This document shows, piece after piece, positions 16,891 to 25,034 of a stretch of 64,000 bases of DNA. Source of the DNA: G020354945 sp964570585 (GTDB lineage: Bacteria > Omnitrophota > Gorgyraeia > JABMRG01 > JAFGKX01); the NCBI GenBank assembly GCA_964570585.1, contig CAZMYR010000006.1, positions 1 through 64,000 on the forward strand. The letters are read 5' to 3'. The notes under the pieces were generated by a model. It did not search any database. It had not been told where the DNA came from and saw nothing but the letters and a program-made list of their open reading frames with translations. A program made the translations under genes and the position numbers. Each line of letters starts with the position of its first letter. Position 1 is the stretch's first letter.

Positions 16891-17210
16891 TTCTTCTCCC
16901 TGCCTTTGTCCTTGCCGGTTTCTTTCCCGGGAGCGGGAGCCGCTGGCTTCTTACCTTCTTCACCAGGAGCGGCAGCCTCGCCTTCCACAGCTCCCTCAGC
17001 AGCCGCCAGTGCAGCAACCTCTTCAGACTTTTCTGCCTTTTCCTTTTTAACTTTAAACTTTAATATTTTGACTTTTGCCAATGCAAAGATTGAATCGCCT
17101 TCTTTCCACTCATCTTTTTTCATAAGGTGCAGCAACCTCTCAAGGCGCTTTAATACGCTTCGATGCTGCTTGGACTTAGCGCTTGATTTTAAACTTGGAT
17201 GTATCGACAT
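16887..17210 (-). CDS. PVC-type small basic protein with long Ala/Glu/Lys tail
   Basis: The first 60 or so residues (MSIHPSLKSSAKSKQHRSVL, then KRLERLLHLMKKDEWKEGDS, then IFALAKVKILKFK) match the small basic protein family found in Chlamydiae, Verrucomicrobia and relatives, proposed to be ribosome- or rRNA-associated. The remaining 47 residues are an Ala/Glu/Gly/Pro/Lys low-complexity tail not typical of the family. Encoded beside a tRNA-binding-domain gene, which fits a translation role. It is the strongest taxonomic marker here. Confidence 0.82.
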   Translation of the reverse strand: MSIHPSLKSSAKSKQHRSVLKRLERLLHLMKKDEWKEGDSIFALAKVKILKFKVKKEKAEKSEEVAALAAAEGAVEGEAAAPGEEGKKPAAPAPGKETGKDKGREKK

Positions 17211-17220
17211 TTTGTTTACC

Positions 17221-17757
17221 TCACTTTCGCTTTTTTACAAAACAATCCTTATACCTATCTTTCAGCTTTTTAGCAATACTTTCTGCCTTTTTTGCATTAG
17301 CAAATCCGGCTACATATACAATATAATATCTACCGCTTTTAGCAATCTCCGCTGCATATCCTCTCTTCTCAAGAAGCTCCTTTTCCTTTTCTGCCTGTTT
17401 ATTATCTTTATAGGCTGCCACCTGTATAACATAAGGCGAAGAACCCCCTTTCACAATTACTGGCTCTTTAGATATCTTTTCTTCTATCGGTGTTTCTGCT
17501 TTCTTCTCAACGACGACTTTTTCTATAGCGGGTTCTCTCCTGGCTATTACTATCCGCTTACCTCTTTCAACACCAAGCGAAAAGCATATTATCAGCAAAA
17601 TTACAAGCCCTATAAAAATAAAGATGAGTTGCTCATTAGAAAGCCTGATGTTATATATCCTTTTGCCAGCACCTGGCCCCAGGATTTTTTTCCGCAATCT
17701 TACCGGTTGTGTAAACTCCTCAAAAAGCTCCTTCTGTATTTCCCGCCTTTCATGCAT
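17221..17757 (-). CDS. SPOR domain membrane protein
   Basis: 178 residues: a cytoplasmic N-terminus of about 42 residues, one membrane segment (about 43-64, LIFIFIGLVILLIICFSLGV), a charged linker and a SPOR domain (about 105-175, YVIQVAAYKDNKQAEKEKEL ... RYYIVYVAGF). SPOR domains bind denuded septal peptidoglycan, so a division or cell-wall role is likely. A consensus promoter ends only eight bases before its ATG, predicting a leaderless message. Confidence 0.88.
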   Translation of the reverse strand: MHERREIQKELFEEFTQPVRLRKKILGPGAGKRIYNIRLSNEQLIFIFIGLVILLIICFSLGVERGKRIVIARREPAIEKVVVEKKAETPIEEKISKEPVIVKGGSSPYVIQVAAYKDNKQAEKEKELLEKRGYAAEIAKSGRYYIVYVAGFANAKKAESIAKKLKDRYKDCFVKKRK

Positions 17758-17765
17758 GAAAAATA

Positions 17766-17793
17766 ATTATAACATAAAATAGTACCATTTCAA
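17766..17793 (-). promoter_or_regulatory. Sigma-70-type promoter of the SPOR gene, leaderless geometry
   Basis: On the minus strand TTGAAA (17793-17788), a 16-base spacer and a perfect TATAAT (17771-17766). The ATG is at 17757, eight bases after the -10 box, so transcription should start at or within about two bases of the start codon. Confidence 0.65.
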
Positions 17794-17858
17794 AGAAAAA
17801 AGAAAAAAGGCTGATGCGTGACCCAGAAACCGAGCATTGGCAATTTCATACAAAAATA

Positions 17859-17886
17859 TTGACAAAATATCAATTTTACATATAAT
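17859..17886 (+). promoter_or_regulatory. Consensus sigma-70 promoter of the gcv operon, leaderless geometry
   Basis: Perfect TTGACA (17859-17864), a 16-base spacer and perfect TATAAT (17881-17886). The gcvT ATG begins at 17896, nine bases after the -10 box, so the mRNA is predicted to have a leader of 0-3 bases. No ribosome site is possible in that space, and there is no room for a glycine riboswitch. Confidence 0.75.
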
Positions 17887-17895
17887 TGAACGGAA

Positions 17896-18966
17896 ATGTC
17901 TAAACGCACTCCCCTTTACCAAGAACACAACCGCTGGGGCGCTCGTATGGCGCTCTTTGCCGGATGGAATATGCCTATTCAGTATTCGGGCATAATCGAA
18001 GAGCATCTTCACACCAGAACTAAAGCAGGGCTTTTTGACATATGCCACATGGGGGAATTCATCCTAAAAGGCGAAACCGCTAAGGGCGATGTCGATTATC
18101 TCATAACTTCTCGCACTGATGATATGGCTGTTGGAAAATGTTGTTATGGTTTTCTGCTTAATGACAAAGGCAAAATCTTAGATGACCTTATTGCTTTTAA
18201 AACCGGGGAAAATGAATTTATACTGGTTGTAAATGCCGGCACTATCGGTAAAGACAAAGAATGGATAAAATCACACCTATCCGCTGAAACACAATTTGAA
18301 GATATATCCGAAAAAACAGCTAAAATCGATTTGCAAGGACCTCTTTCAAAAGAAATCCTTTCCTCTTATACTGATGCAGCACTGGATAAAATAAAAAGAT
18401 ACCACTTCTTAACTGCAAATGTATGCGGCGTAAAGGCTTTGATAAGCAGGACCGGCTATACAGGCGAATTGGGCTATGAACTTTATTTTCCAAAAGAGGA
18501 AGCTGTAGGTTTGTGGAATAAGCTCCTGGAAAATAAAGATGTCCAGCCGGTAGGGCTTGGCGCGCGCGACACCCTCAGGCTCGAGATGGGATATGCGCTT
18601 TATGGGCAGGACATTGACGAAGAGCATACTCCTTTAGAGGCGAATCTGGAAAAATTTATCTATATGGAAAAAGGGTTTATAGGAAAGGCCGCCCTTATTA
18701 AACAAAAATCTGAAGGTATAAAAAATATCCTGGTTGGATTTATAGCTGAAGGCCGAAGAAGCCCAAGGCACAATTTCGATGTTGTATGCAATAACGAAAT
18801 GATAGGTAAAGTAACAAGCGGGAGTTTTTCTCCTTGCCTTAAAAAGGCAATTGGTTTATGCTATGTGGATAAAGGCAAGGCCAAAGAAGGAAATAAAATA
18901 ACTCTCAGCGATGGGAAGATTTCTATAGAAGCAACCATAAAAAAACCGCCATTCTATACGAAATAG
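17896..18966 (+). CDS. gcvT: Glycine cleavage system T protein (aminomethyltransferase)
   Basis: Transfers the methylene group from aminomethyl-lipoyl-GcvH to tetrahydrofolate and releases ammonia. 356 residues, standard length. Signatures: TPLYQEHNRWGARMALFAGW, GLFDICHMGEF, SRTGYTGELGYELYF and ARDTLRLEMGYALYG. The start aligns with the family, so the promoter spacing noted upstream is real rather than a misplaced start. First gene of gcvT-gcvH-gcvPA-gcvPB-lplA. Confidence 0.96.
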   Translation: MSKRTPLYQEHNRWGARMALFAGWNMPIQYSGIIEEHLHTRTKAGLFDICHMGEFILKGETAKGDVDYLITSRTDDMAVGKCCYGFLLNDKGKILDDLIAFKTGENEFILVVNAGTIGKDKEWIKSHLSAETQFEDISEKTAKIDLQGPLSKEILSSYTDAALDKIKRYHFLTANVCGVKALISRTGYTGELGYELYFPKEEAVGLWNKLLENKDVQPVGLGARDTLRLEMGYALYGQDIDEEHTPLEANLEKFIYMEKGFIGKAALIKQKSEGIKNILVGFIAEGRRSPRHNFDVVCNNEMIGKVTSGSFSPCLKKAIGLCYVDKGKAKEGNKITLSDGKISIEATIKKPPFYTK

Positions 18967-19002
18967 TCTACGAACTACGAACTCATAACTACGAACTAAA
19001 TA
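18967..19002. repeat. Micro-repeat array (CTACGAACTACGAACTC type)
   Basis: Three or four variants of CTACGAACT fill the gcvT-gcvH junction. The same word family makes up the array at 27147-27211, so this vocabulary is shared by two loci. Confidence 0.75.
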
Positions 19003-19015
19003 CAAGGAGTCGCAA

Positions 19016-19414
19016 ATGATACCAGGAAACCTAAAATATACTATAGAACATGAATGGGCTAAAATAGAAAATGATGAAGCTGTTTTTGGCATAACAGAGT
19101 ATGCCCAATCCGAACTGGGAGATATTACATTTGTAGAAGTGCCTGAGAAAGAAACCACGGTTAAGCAATCTGAAACCTTTTCTGTGGCAGAATCAGTAAA
19201 AGCAGCGAGTGATATATATGCTCCTTTATCAGGTAGCATTATCGATGTTAATGAAAAGTTAATAAATACACCTGAGCTTATAAATAAGTCTCCATATGAA
19301 GAAGGGTGGATTTGCAAGATAAAAATATCCAACCCGGCTCAAATCTCCAATCTTATGGACGCAAAAGCATATAAGGAATATTTAGAAAAGCTAACGGAGA
19401 AAGACCGTTTCTGA
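19016..19414 (+). CDS. gcvH: Glycine cleavage system H protein
   Basis: Lipoyl carrier that shuttles the aminomethyl intermediate between GcvP and GcvT. 132 residues. The lipoylation site is K62 in the context SVAESVKAASDIYAP, and YTIEHEWAKIENDEAVFGIT is the typical start. AAGGAG precedes the ATG. The lipoate ligase needed to modify K62 is probably the gene at 22277-22924. Confidence 0.96.
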   Translation: MIPGNLKYTIEHEWAKIENDEAVFGITEYAQSELGDITFVEVPEKETTVKQSETFSVAESVKAASDIYAPLSGSIIDVNEKLINTPELINKSPYEEGWICKIKISNPAQISNLMDAKAYKEYLEKLTEKDRF

Positions 19415-19434
19415 AACCAAACAGGTTTAAAGAA

Positions 19435-20778
19435 ATGACCTATATTTCCAATACCAAGGAAGATAAACTGCAGATGCTCAGGGCCATTGGCATAAAAGAC
19501 GGCGATGTTGAGAAATTATTCAAAGACATCCCGAGAAATTTACGCGCACGTTCCTTTGATATACCTTCCGGAAAGAGCGAATATGAAGTGACTCAACACA
19601 TAAAAAAACTCGCCAATAAAAATAATACTGACCTTATTTCATTTTTAGGCGCCGGATATTATGACCATTTTATACCTGCGGCAGTAGATGCTCTTGTCTC
19701 CCGCTCTGAATTTTATACTGCATATACCCCATATCAACCTGAGGCCTCCCAGGGCACGCTTCAGGCCATCTATGAATATCAAAGTGCAATATCGCGCTTG
19801 ACTGATATGGAGGTTGCCAATGCCTCTCTTTATGATGGCGGCACTGCCATTTATGAAGCAGCCATGATGGCTATGCGCATTACCGGCAGAAATAAAATTA
19901 TAACAGATTCAGGGGTAAATCCAATCCATAGAAAGATTCTTTATAGCTATACCAGCAATCTTTCAATAGAATTTAAAGAAATTCCCGTTGTGCATGGTCA
20001 AAGCGACAGAGGCATGGTGGATAAGTTTCTTGACGATAAAACCGCAGCTGTTATATTGCAAAATCCCAATTTTTTCGGCGCAATCGATGACTATACCGAC
20101 ATTATTAAAAAATGTCATAGCTTAGGCGCTGCTGCAATTATGAGCGTTTATCCGATATCTCTGGGCATTTTAAAAACTCCGGGCGAAATGGGAGCAGATA
20201 TAGTTGTAGGAGAAGGCCAGAGCTTAGGAATTCCTCTTTCCTTTGGCGGCCCATATCTGGGCTTTATGGCTACAAAAAAAGAATTTGTAAGAAAGATGCC
20301 GGGTAGACTGGTTGGCGCAACAGTTGATATAGAAGGCAGGAGAGGATTTGTCTTAACATTGCAAACCAGGGAACAGCATATAAGAAGAGAAAAAGCTACT
20401 TCCAATATTTGCTCAAATGAGGCATTGTGCGCCTTAAGGGCCCTTATTTACATGTGTCTTTTGGGCAAGGAAGGATTGAAAGAGGTTGCCAATCTATGTT
20501 TTAAAAAGGCAGAATACGCAAAGAAAGTTTTAGAAGGCATAAAAGGTGTTGAGGTCAAAAGAAGCTCTCCCACATTTAATGAATTCACTGTTAAATTGCC
20601 TTCCAATACAGAAGAGATTATAACAAAATTGCAGGACAGAGGTTTTTTGGCAGGCTTTCCATTAGGTCTATATTATAATGAAATGGAAGATTATATGTTA
20701 GTAGCTGTAACTGAAAAACGCACCAGGGGGGAAATTGACCAATATACCAAGGCTTTGGAGTCGGTATTATGGAGTTAA
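19435..20778 (+). CDS. gcvPA: Glycine dehydrogenase (decarboxylating) subunit 1
   Basis: N-terminal half of the P protein as a separate chain, 447 residues, the split form typical of many anaerobes and thermophiles. Conserved LISFLGAGYYDHFIPAAVDA, TPYQPEASQGTLQAIYEYQS and SNICSNEALCALRALIYM. Forms a heterotetramer with GcvPB; the PLP lysine is on the partner. The stop lies 10 bases inside the gcvPB frame, so the two are translationally coupled. Confidence 0.96.
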   Translation: MTYISNTKEDKLQMLRAIGIKDGDVEKLFKDIPRNLRARSFDIPSGKSEYEVTQHIKKLANKNNTDLISFLGAGYYDHFIPAAVDALVSRSEFYTAYTPYQPEASQGTLQAIYEYQSAISRLTDMEVANASLYDGGTAIYEAAMMAMRITGRNKIITDSGVNPIHRKILYSYTSNLSIEFKEIPVVHGQSDRGMVDKFLDDKTAAVILQNPNFFGAIDDYTDIIKKCHSLGAAAIMSVYPISLGILKTPGEMGADIVVGEGQSLGIPLSFGGPYLGFMATKKEFVRKMPGRLVGATVDIEGRRGFVLTLQTREQHIRREKATSNICSNEALCALRALIYMCLLGKEGLKEVANLCFKKAEYAKKVLEGIKGVEVKRSSPTFNEFTVKLPSNTEEIITKLQDRGFLAGFPLGLYYNEMEDYMLVAVTEKRTRGEIDQYTKALESVLWS

Positions 20779-22208
20779 TTTTTGAGAACTCAAAAAAGGG
20801 AAAAATTGGGGTCTTTCTTCCGTCAGACGATGTTTCTGTAAAAATAGAAATAAACCCAAAATATAGGCGAAAAAACGACGCGCAACTTCCGGAAGTCTCC
20901 GAACCTGATGTAGTGCGCCATTTTACCCGCCTTTCTAAAATGAATTTCGGGGTAGATTCTCACTTTTATCCACTTGGCTCATGCACTATGAAATATAATC
21001 CTAAATTTACCGAGAATTTAGCTGCATTGGAGGGTTTTACATCTTTACATCCACTTTTAGCACAATTGAAAGACGGAGAAAAATTCACCCAGGGCGCACT
21101 TGGGCTAATCTATGACCTCGAAAAACTGTTTTGTGGAATAACAGGAATGGATGAATTTACCACTCAACCTTTAGCCGGCGCTCATGGTGAATTAACAGGC
21201 ATCATGCTCATAGCTGCATACCATAAACATAAAGGCAACAAAAGAAAAATAGTTTTAATACCCGATTCCGGCCACGGAACAAACCCGGCCAGCGCTGCCA
21301 TTGCCGGATATGACGTTAAAACGATTCCATCAGATAAAAATGGAGTTATGGATTTAGATATTCTAAAGGAGGCCTTAAACAAAGATGTTGCAGCAGTCAT
21401 GCTAACCTGTCCTAATACTTTAGGCATATTTAATTCACACATCAAGGATGTATGCGACCTTGCCCACAAAGTAGGGGCGTTACTCTATTATGACGGCGCA
21501 AACTTAAATGCCATTTTTGGAAGGGCACGTCCCGGAGATTTAGGCTTTGATGTTGTGCATTTAAATCTTCACAAGACATTTGCCACTCCTCACGGTGGGG
21601 GAGGCCCGGGCGCCGGGCCTATTGGAGTAAAAAAGGAACTGGCGGAATTTCTTCCTGTACCAAGAATTATCAAAGATAATAATAGTTTCACCTTAGATTT
21701 TAATAAAAAATCCTCAATAGGGTATATTGCTCCCTTCCATGGAAATTTTCTGGTTTTAGTTAAAGCCTACGCTTACATCCTGTTATTGGGAAAAGGTGGC
21801 CTTATTGAGGTTAGCGAAAATGCTGTTATTAACGCCAATTATATATTAAAAAGGCTAAAGGAATACTATGAGTTACCCTTTGACCGTATATGTATGCATG
21901 AATGCGTCTTTTCTGCTTCCAGACAAACTGAAAAAGGTGTTCACGCTATAGATATTGCAAAAGGGTTGATAGACAAAGGCATGCACCCCCCCACTATTTA
22001 TTTTCCGCTTATTGTAAAAGAGGCAATGATGATAGAGCCAACCGAAACAGAATCCAAGAAGACCTTAGATACCTTTATCGATGCAATGATAGAGCTGGCG
22101 AATCTGGCGGAAAGAAATCCTCAAGAATTTAAGGAATTTCCAAAAACCACCCCGGTCAGAAGACTGGACGAGCTAAAAGCAGTCAAAGATTTAAACTTCG
22201 GGGTATAA
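20769..22208 (+). CDS. gcvPB: Glycine dehydrogenase (decarboxylating) subunit 2
   Basis: C-terminal half of the P protein, 479 residues, carrying PLP. The Schiff-base lysine is about K269 in HLNLHKTFATPHGGGGPG, and the loop PDSGHGTNPASAA is conserved. Decarboxylates glycine and loads the aminomethyl group on GcvH. A family C repeat end begins directly after its stop codon. Confidence 0.96.
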   Translation: MELIFENSKKGKIGVFLPSDDVSVKIEINPKYRRKNDAQLPEVSEPDVVRHFTRLSKMNFGVDSHFYPLGSCTMKYNPKFTENLAALEGFTSLHPLLAQLKDGEKFTQGALGLIYDLEKLFCGITGMDEFTTQPLAGAHGELTGIMLIAAYHKHKGNKRKIVLIPDSGHGTNPASAAIAGYDVKTIPSDKNGVMDLDILKEALNKDVAAVMLTCPNTLGIFNSHIKDVCDLAHKVGALLYYDGANLNAIFGRARPGDLGFDVVHLNLHKTFATPHGGGGPGAGPIGVKKELAEFLPVPRIIKDNNSFTLDFNKKSSIGYIAPFHGNFLVLVKAYAYILLLGKGGLIEVSENAVINANYILKRLKEYYELPFDRICMHECVFSASRQTEKGVHAIDIAKGLIDKGMHPPTIYFPLIVKEAMMIEPTETESKKTLDTFIDAMIELANLAERNPQEFKEFPKTTPVRRLDELKAVKDLNFGV

Positions 22209-22270
22209 CAGACGTTTACAAAATTGTTCGGGTAAGTGTCTTGGTTTTGTTCGGGAAAGTGTACCCTAAA
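22208..22270. repeat. RAYT-type repeat end (family C), left of the lipoate ligase
   Basis: CAGACGTTTACAAAATTGTT and CGGGAAAGTGTACCCTAAAG are the reverse complement of the right end of the RAYT element at 48874-48934, with two TTGTTCGGG words separated by GTGTCTTGG. It extends to the CTTTAG that in the RAYT element encodes the last leucine and stop. Confidence 0.85.
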
Positions 22271-22276
22271 GGCATT

Positions 22277-22924
22277 ATGGAATACACAGACATCGATTTT
22301 AACACTCCGGAAGAAAATATTGCCTTTGATGAACTTCTGCTGACTGAGGCTGAGCAGGGTCAAAGGGATGAGACTTTTCGCTTCTGGGAACTGCAAGGTT
22401 ACGTTGTAATATTAGGCAGGGGTGCTTCTGTAGCTGATGATATTTTCCTTGATAGATGCAGGAAGGATAACATAAAGATAATACAGCGTATGTCCGGTGG
22501 CGGAACCGTGCTTTTAGGGAAAGGGTGCCTCAACTATTCTCTCATACTTCCTTATGATAAAAATCCTGAACTGTTAAATATTAAAAGTTCTTATAAATAT
22601 ATACTCGATAATATAGCAGCTGTTTTTTGTAAAAAAGGTATAAGTTTATTATACCAGCCCACATCAGATCTTACCCTTGGAAATAAAAAGGTCTCAGGCA
22701 ATGCCCAGGCAAGAAGAAAGAATTTTTTTCTTCATCATGGCACACTCTTATATAATTTTGATATAGACAGGGTAGGCTTTTATTTGAAAGAGCCTAAAAA
22801 GGCCCCGGAATACAGAAATGGCAGGCATCATAAGGATTTTCTTGCCAACCTACCACTCACTTGTTCAGAAATAAAAGAGATTATAAAAATTGCCTTCAGG
22901 GGACAAATTTCTGAACAAATTTAG
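22277..22924 (+). CDS. lplA: Lipoate-protein ligase A family (biotin/lipoate A/B ligase)
   Basis: Attaches lipoate or octanoate to the GcvH lysine, so it completes the upstream glycine cleavage operon. 215 residues from ATG 22277; an earlier ATG at 22241 lies in the flanking repeat. RMSGGGTVLLGKGCLNYSLI and the catalytic lysine K138 in NKKVSGNAQARRKNFFLHHG are intact. The last six residues (ISEQI region) and the TAG stop come from a family C repeat. There is no accessory C-terminal domain, as in two-part or octanoyltransferase-type members, so LipM-like activity is possible. Confidence 0.9.
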   Translation: MEYTDIDFNTPEENIAFDELLLTEAEQGQRDETFRFWELQGYVVILGRGASVADDIFLDRCRKDNIKIIQRMSGGGTVLLGKGCLNYSLILPYDKNPELLNIKSSYKYILDNIAAVFCKKGISLLYQPTSDLTLGNKKVSGNAQARRKNFFLHHGTLLYNFDIDRVGFYLKEPKKAPEYRNGRHHKDFLANLPLTCSEIKEIIKIAFRGQISEQI

Positions 22925-22956
22925 GACAGATCTCCAAACGATTTTAGAAACGGTCC
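22898..22956. repeat. Diverged RAYT-type repeat end (family C), right of the lipoate ligase
   Basis: AGGGGACAAATTTCTGAACA, then AATTTAGGACAGATCTCC, then TTTTAGAAACGGTCC align with the right half of the palindrome at 37147-37263. It supplies the lplA stop codon (TAG) and abuts the TAG stop of the convergent gene ending at 22956. Confidence 0.8.
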
Positions 22957-23909
22957 TACGATTTCTCGAAGGAGCATTTGCTGCATTCCTTGTATATATC
23001 CGGATTTTCGGCCCCGCAATTTTTGCATATCCAATAACCCGGGTGCGCCTTTCTGTGCTTGAGCCAGTAATTACGATAAACCTTTTTGCCTGTATATAAT
23101 GGGATTGTTACAGGATATATTAAATAAGCTATAATAAGCCAGAGTTTATTTGCGGTTTGATTATAAGTAAACCAGAGCATTGCTATAATAACCACAGGAA
23201 TAGAGATTAATAAAGATATCTCCCTTATATTATCCGGTATAATTCCTTCGCCAAAAATGCCTATTAATATCATCGCAACAACTAAAAGGCCTACCATCCG
23301 AATTATGTAAGGATTCTTAAATAGGATATTCAGCGCTGTAGGTTCTGCTCTGGTTGTTTGTAAATATTTTAACCCTGTAGTAATCCTTTGCCCTTCTAAT
23401 CTGGGGCTTATCGTATTATATGCTTGCTGGTAGGTCTCAAACTTAGCAAATCCCAATAATGCCAATAAAACCTTAGTTGCTCTAAGTTCATCCTGATGTA
23501 ATTTTTTAAGGAGGGAAAGATAAATCTTATAATATTTTAACACGCCTCTTTTATTTCCTGTTATTTCATATACCCGGGCCAGAACAAAATGGGCCGGTAG
23601 AAATTCGGGCCAGTATCTTATCGAGAACCTTAACTCTTCCTCGGCTTTAGGATAGTCTTCTTCTTTTATAAACTGCAATGACAATGAAAATGCGCCTATC
23701 GATTTTTCAATTCTGTCCAGATTAACATGAATCTTTCTTGATGCGGCAGGAAGGTAGGAAGTGTCGTATTCTTTATCGAATCTTTCAAATGAGAAATAAG
23801 ATTCGTTAAAGGCGTATAAAGGAATGGCTGTTAGTAATATAACTGCTGATAGTAAACATCCGAGCGAAGCAAGTGAAGCAAGGATTTTACTTGATTTAGG
23901 ATTAGTCAT
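22956..23909 (-). CDS. TPR-like membrane protein with C-terminal zinc ribbon
   Basis: 317 residues from the ATG at 23909, which overlaps the nth stop as ATGA. An N-terminal membrane segment (about 8-32), a helical TPR-like region (about 60-165, YPKAEEELRFSIRYWPEFLP), two or three membrane segments (about 205-275) and a zinc ribbon WICKNCGAENPDIYKECSKC at the end. I do not recognise a named family. Last gene of the MshEN-PilZ/nuclease/nth operon. The stop is a TAG that joins a family C repeat. Confidence 0.7.
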   Translation of the reverse strand: MTNPKSSKILASLASLGCLLSAVILLTAIPLYAFNESYFSFERFDKEYDTSYLPAASRKIHVNLDRIEKSIGAFSLSLQFIKEEDYPKAEEELRFSIRYWPEFLPAHFVLARVYEITGNKRGVLKYYKIYLSLLKKLHQDELRATKVLLALLGFAKFETYQQAYNTISPRLEGQRITTGLKYLQTTRAEPTALNILFKNPYIIRMVGLLVVAMILIGIFGEGIIPDNIREISLLISIPVVIIAMLWFTYNQTANKLWLIIAYLIYPVTIPLYTGKKVYRNYWLKHRKAHPGYWICKNCGAENPDIYKECSKCSFEKS

Positions 23910-24550
23910 ATAGATGGAACTTTCCCTTTTGAAGGACAAAGATTTTTTAAGATGCACTCAGGGCATTTTGGCTTTTTGGCTATGCAAATATTTCTTCCGT
24001 GGTCTATTAAAAGATAAGAAACCACACCCCAGTCTTTTTTATCGAAGAGATTCATCAGGTCTTGCTCTATTTTTAGAGAGTCGTCTGTCTTTGAAAAACC
24101 TAACCTCTGGCTCAATCTGCGCACATGGGTATCAACGGCAATTCCCCCTATCTTTCCAAACCCGTTAAATAGCACTATATTGGCTGTCTTTCTGGCCACA
24201 CCGGGCAATTTTAACAATTCATCCATTGAAGATGGCACTTTTCCATTAAAATCGTACCCGATTTTAATGGCTGCGTTTATGACATTTTTTGCCTTATTTT
24301 TATAAAAGCCTGTCGAGCGAATTTCATTTTCAAAGGCGTTAATATTTGCATTGGCGTAATCGGATGCTTTTTTGTATTTTTTAAACAAACCTTCGGTTAC
24401 CATATTTACCCTTTTGTCTGTGCACTGGGCAGATAGCATTGTAGCTACCAGAACTTCTAAAGGGTTGCCGAAATTCAAGGCTACCTTTGCATGAGGATAT
24501 GCCTTTTGTAATATTTTAAATATTTTATGTGCTCGTTTTTTGTCAGCCAT
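23906..24550 (-). CDS. nth: Endonuclease III (DNA glycosylase/AP lyase)
   Basis: Removes oxidised pyrimidines and cuts the abasic site. 214 residues, standard. The helix-hairpin-helix LPGVARKTANIVLFNGFGK followed by the catalytic aspartate in AVDTHVRRLSQRLG, and the 4Fe-4S cysteines C-x6-C-x2-C-x5-C (CIAKKPKCPECILKNLC), are all present. Encoded between a nuclease lipoprotein and a zinc-ribbon membrane protein in one operon. Confidence 0.95.
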   Translation of the reverse strand: MADKKRAHKIFKILQKAYPHAKVALNFGNPLEVLVATMLSAQCTDKRVNMVTEGLFKKYKKASDYANANINAFENEIRSTGFYKNKAKNVINAAIKIGYDFNGKVPSSMDELLKLPGVARKTANIVLFNGFGKIGGIAVDTHVRRLSQRLGFSKTDDSLKIEQDLMNLFDKKDWGVVSYLLIDHGRNICIAKKPKCPECILKNLCPSKGKVPSI

Positions 24551-24554
24551 TTTT

Positions 24555-25034
24555 TCACTCCGAGGACCACAATCCTGTTTTGTTGTCTCTGGCTTCTTTC
24601 TCCGCTGCTATTAGACTGTCAAGATATTTTGTATTGGGGGCAAATGTATAGACCCTGGCATAGCCATACCGTAAAAGCTCCTCATTGACCATTTTACCGT
24701 CCACAAATACATATGCTAACCAACGGTCATATCTATCCGTAATTTCTTTATCTAATTCTAATCTTACCTTTTTGCCTTCTACTAATCTTCTATTTAGATT
24801 ATATGCTTCAACTGCGTATGGCTCTGGGTCATAAACCCATTCGCCTCTTACTCTCTTTCTTGACTCCGGGGTATCTATGCCGATATAGCGGACTTTTCTG
24901 GCATTTGTCAATATAATAGTATCGCCGTCTAAAACTTTATATACAGAATAAAACCCGCCTTCGGTTGAAATACGACCACACCCGCTGAATAGAAAAATAG
25001 ATAAAAGTAAAACTATAAGTTTAAGATTTTTCAT
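24555..25034 (-). CDS. Staphylococcal-nuclease-like lipoprotein
   Basis: 159 residues from ATG 25034. A lipoprotein signal (MKNLKLIVLLLSIFLFSGCG) puts the lipidated Cys at about 19. The SNase fold shows VLDGDTIILTNARKVRYIGI, DTPESRKR and DRYDRWLAYVFVDGKM with the catalytic Asp, Glu and Arg positions. Predicted to be a membrane-anchored periplasmic or surface nuclease. Its start overlaps the stop of the MshEN-PilZ gene as ATGA, and nth follows four bases downstream. Confidence 0.85.
   Translation of the reverse strand: MKNLKLIVLLLSIFLFSGCGRISTEGGFYSVYKVLDGDTIILTNARKVRYIGIDTPESRKRVRGEWVYDPEPYAVEAYNLNRRLVEGKKVRLELDKEITDRYDRWLAYVFVDGKMVNEELLRYGYARVYTFAPNTKYLDSLIAAEKEARDNKTGLWSSE

Noticed and set aside
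16906..17766. 286-codon plus-strand frame over the small basic and SPOR genes
   Set aside because: It is the antisense shadow of Lys/Glu-rich coding sequence, giving Phe/Ser-rich translation; both minus genes have family matches.
17865..17895. Glycine riboswitch ahead of gcvT
   Set aside because: Only nine bases separate the -10 box and ATG, so there is no space for an aptamer.
17767..18048. 93-codon minus frame overlapping the start of gcvT
   Set aside because: It runs antisense across the gcvT promoter and start codon; no homology or ribosome site.
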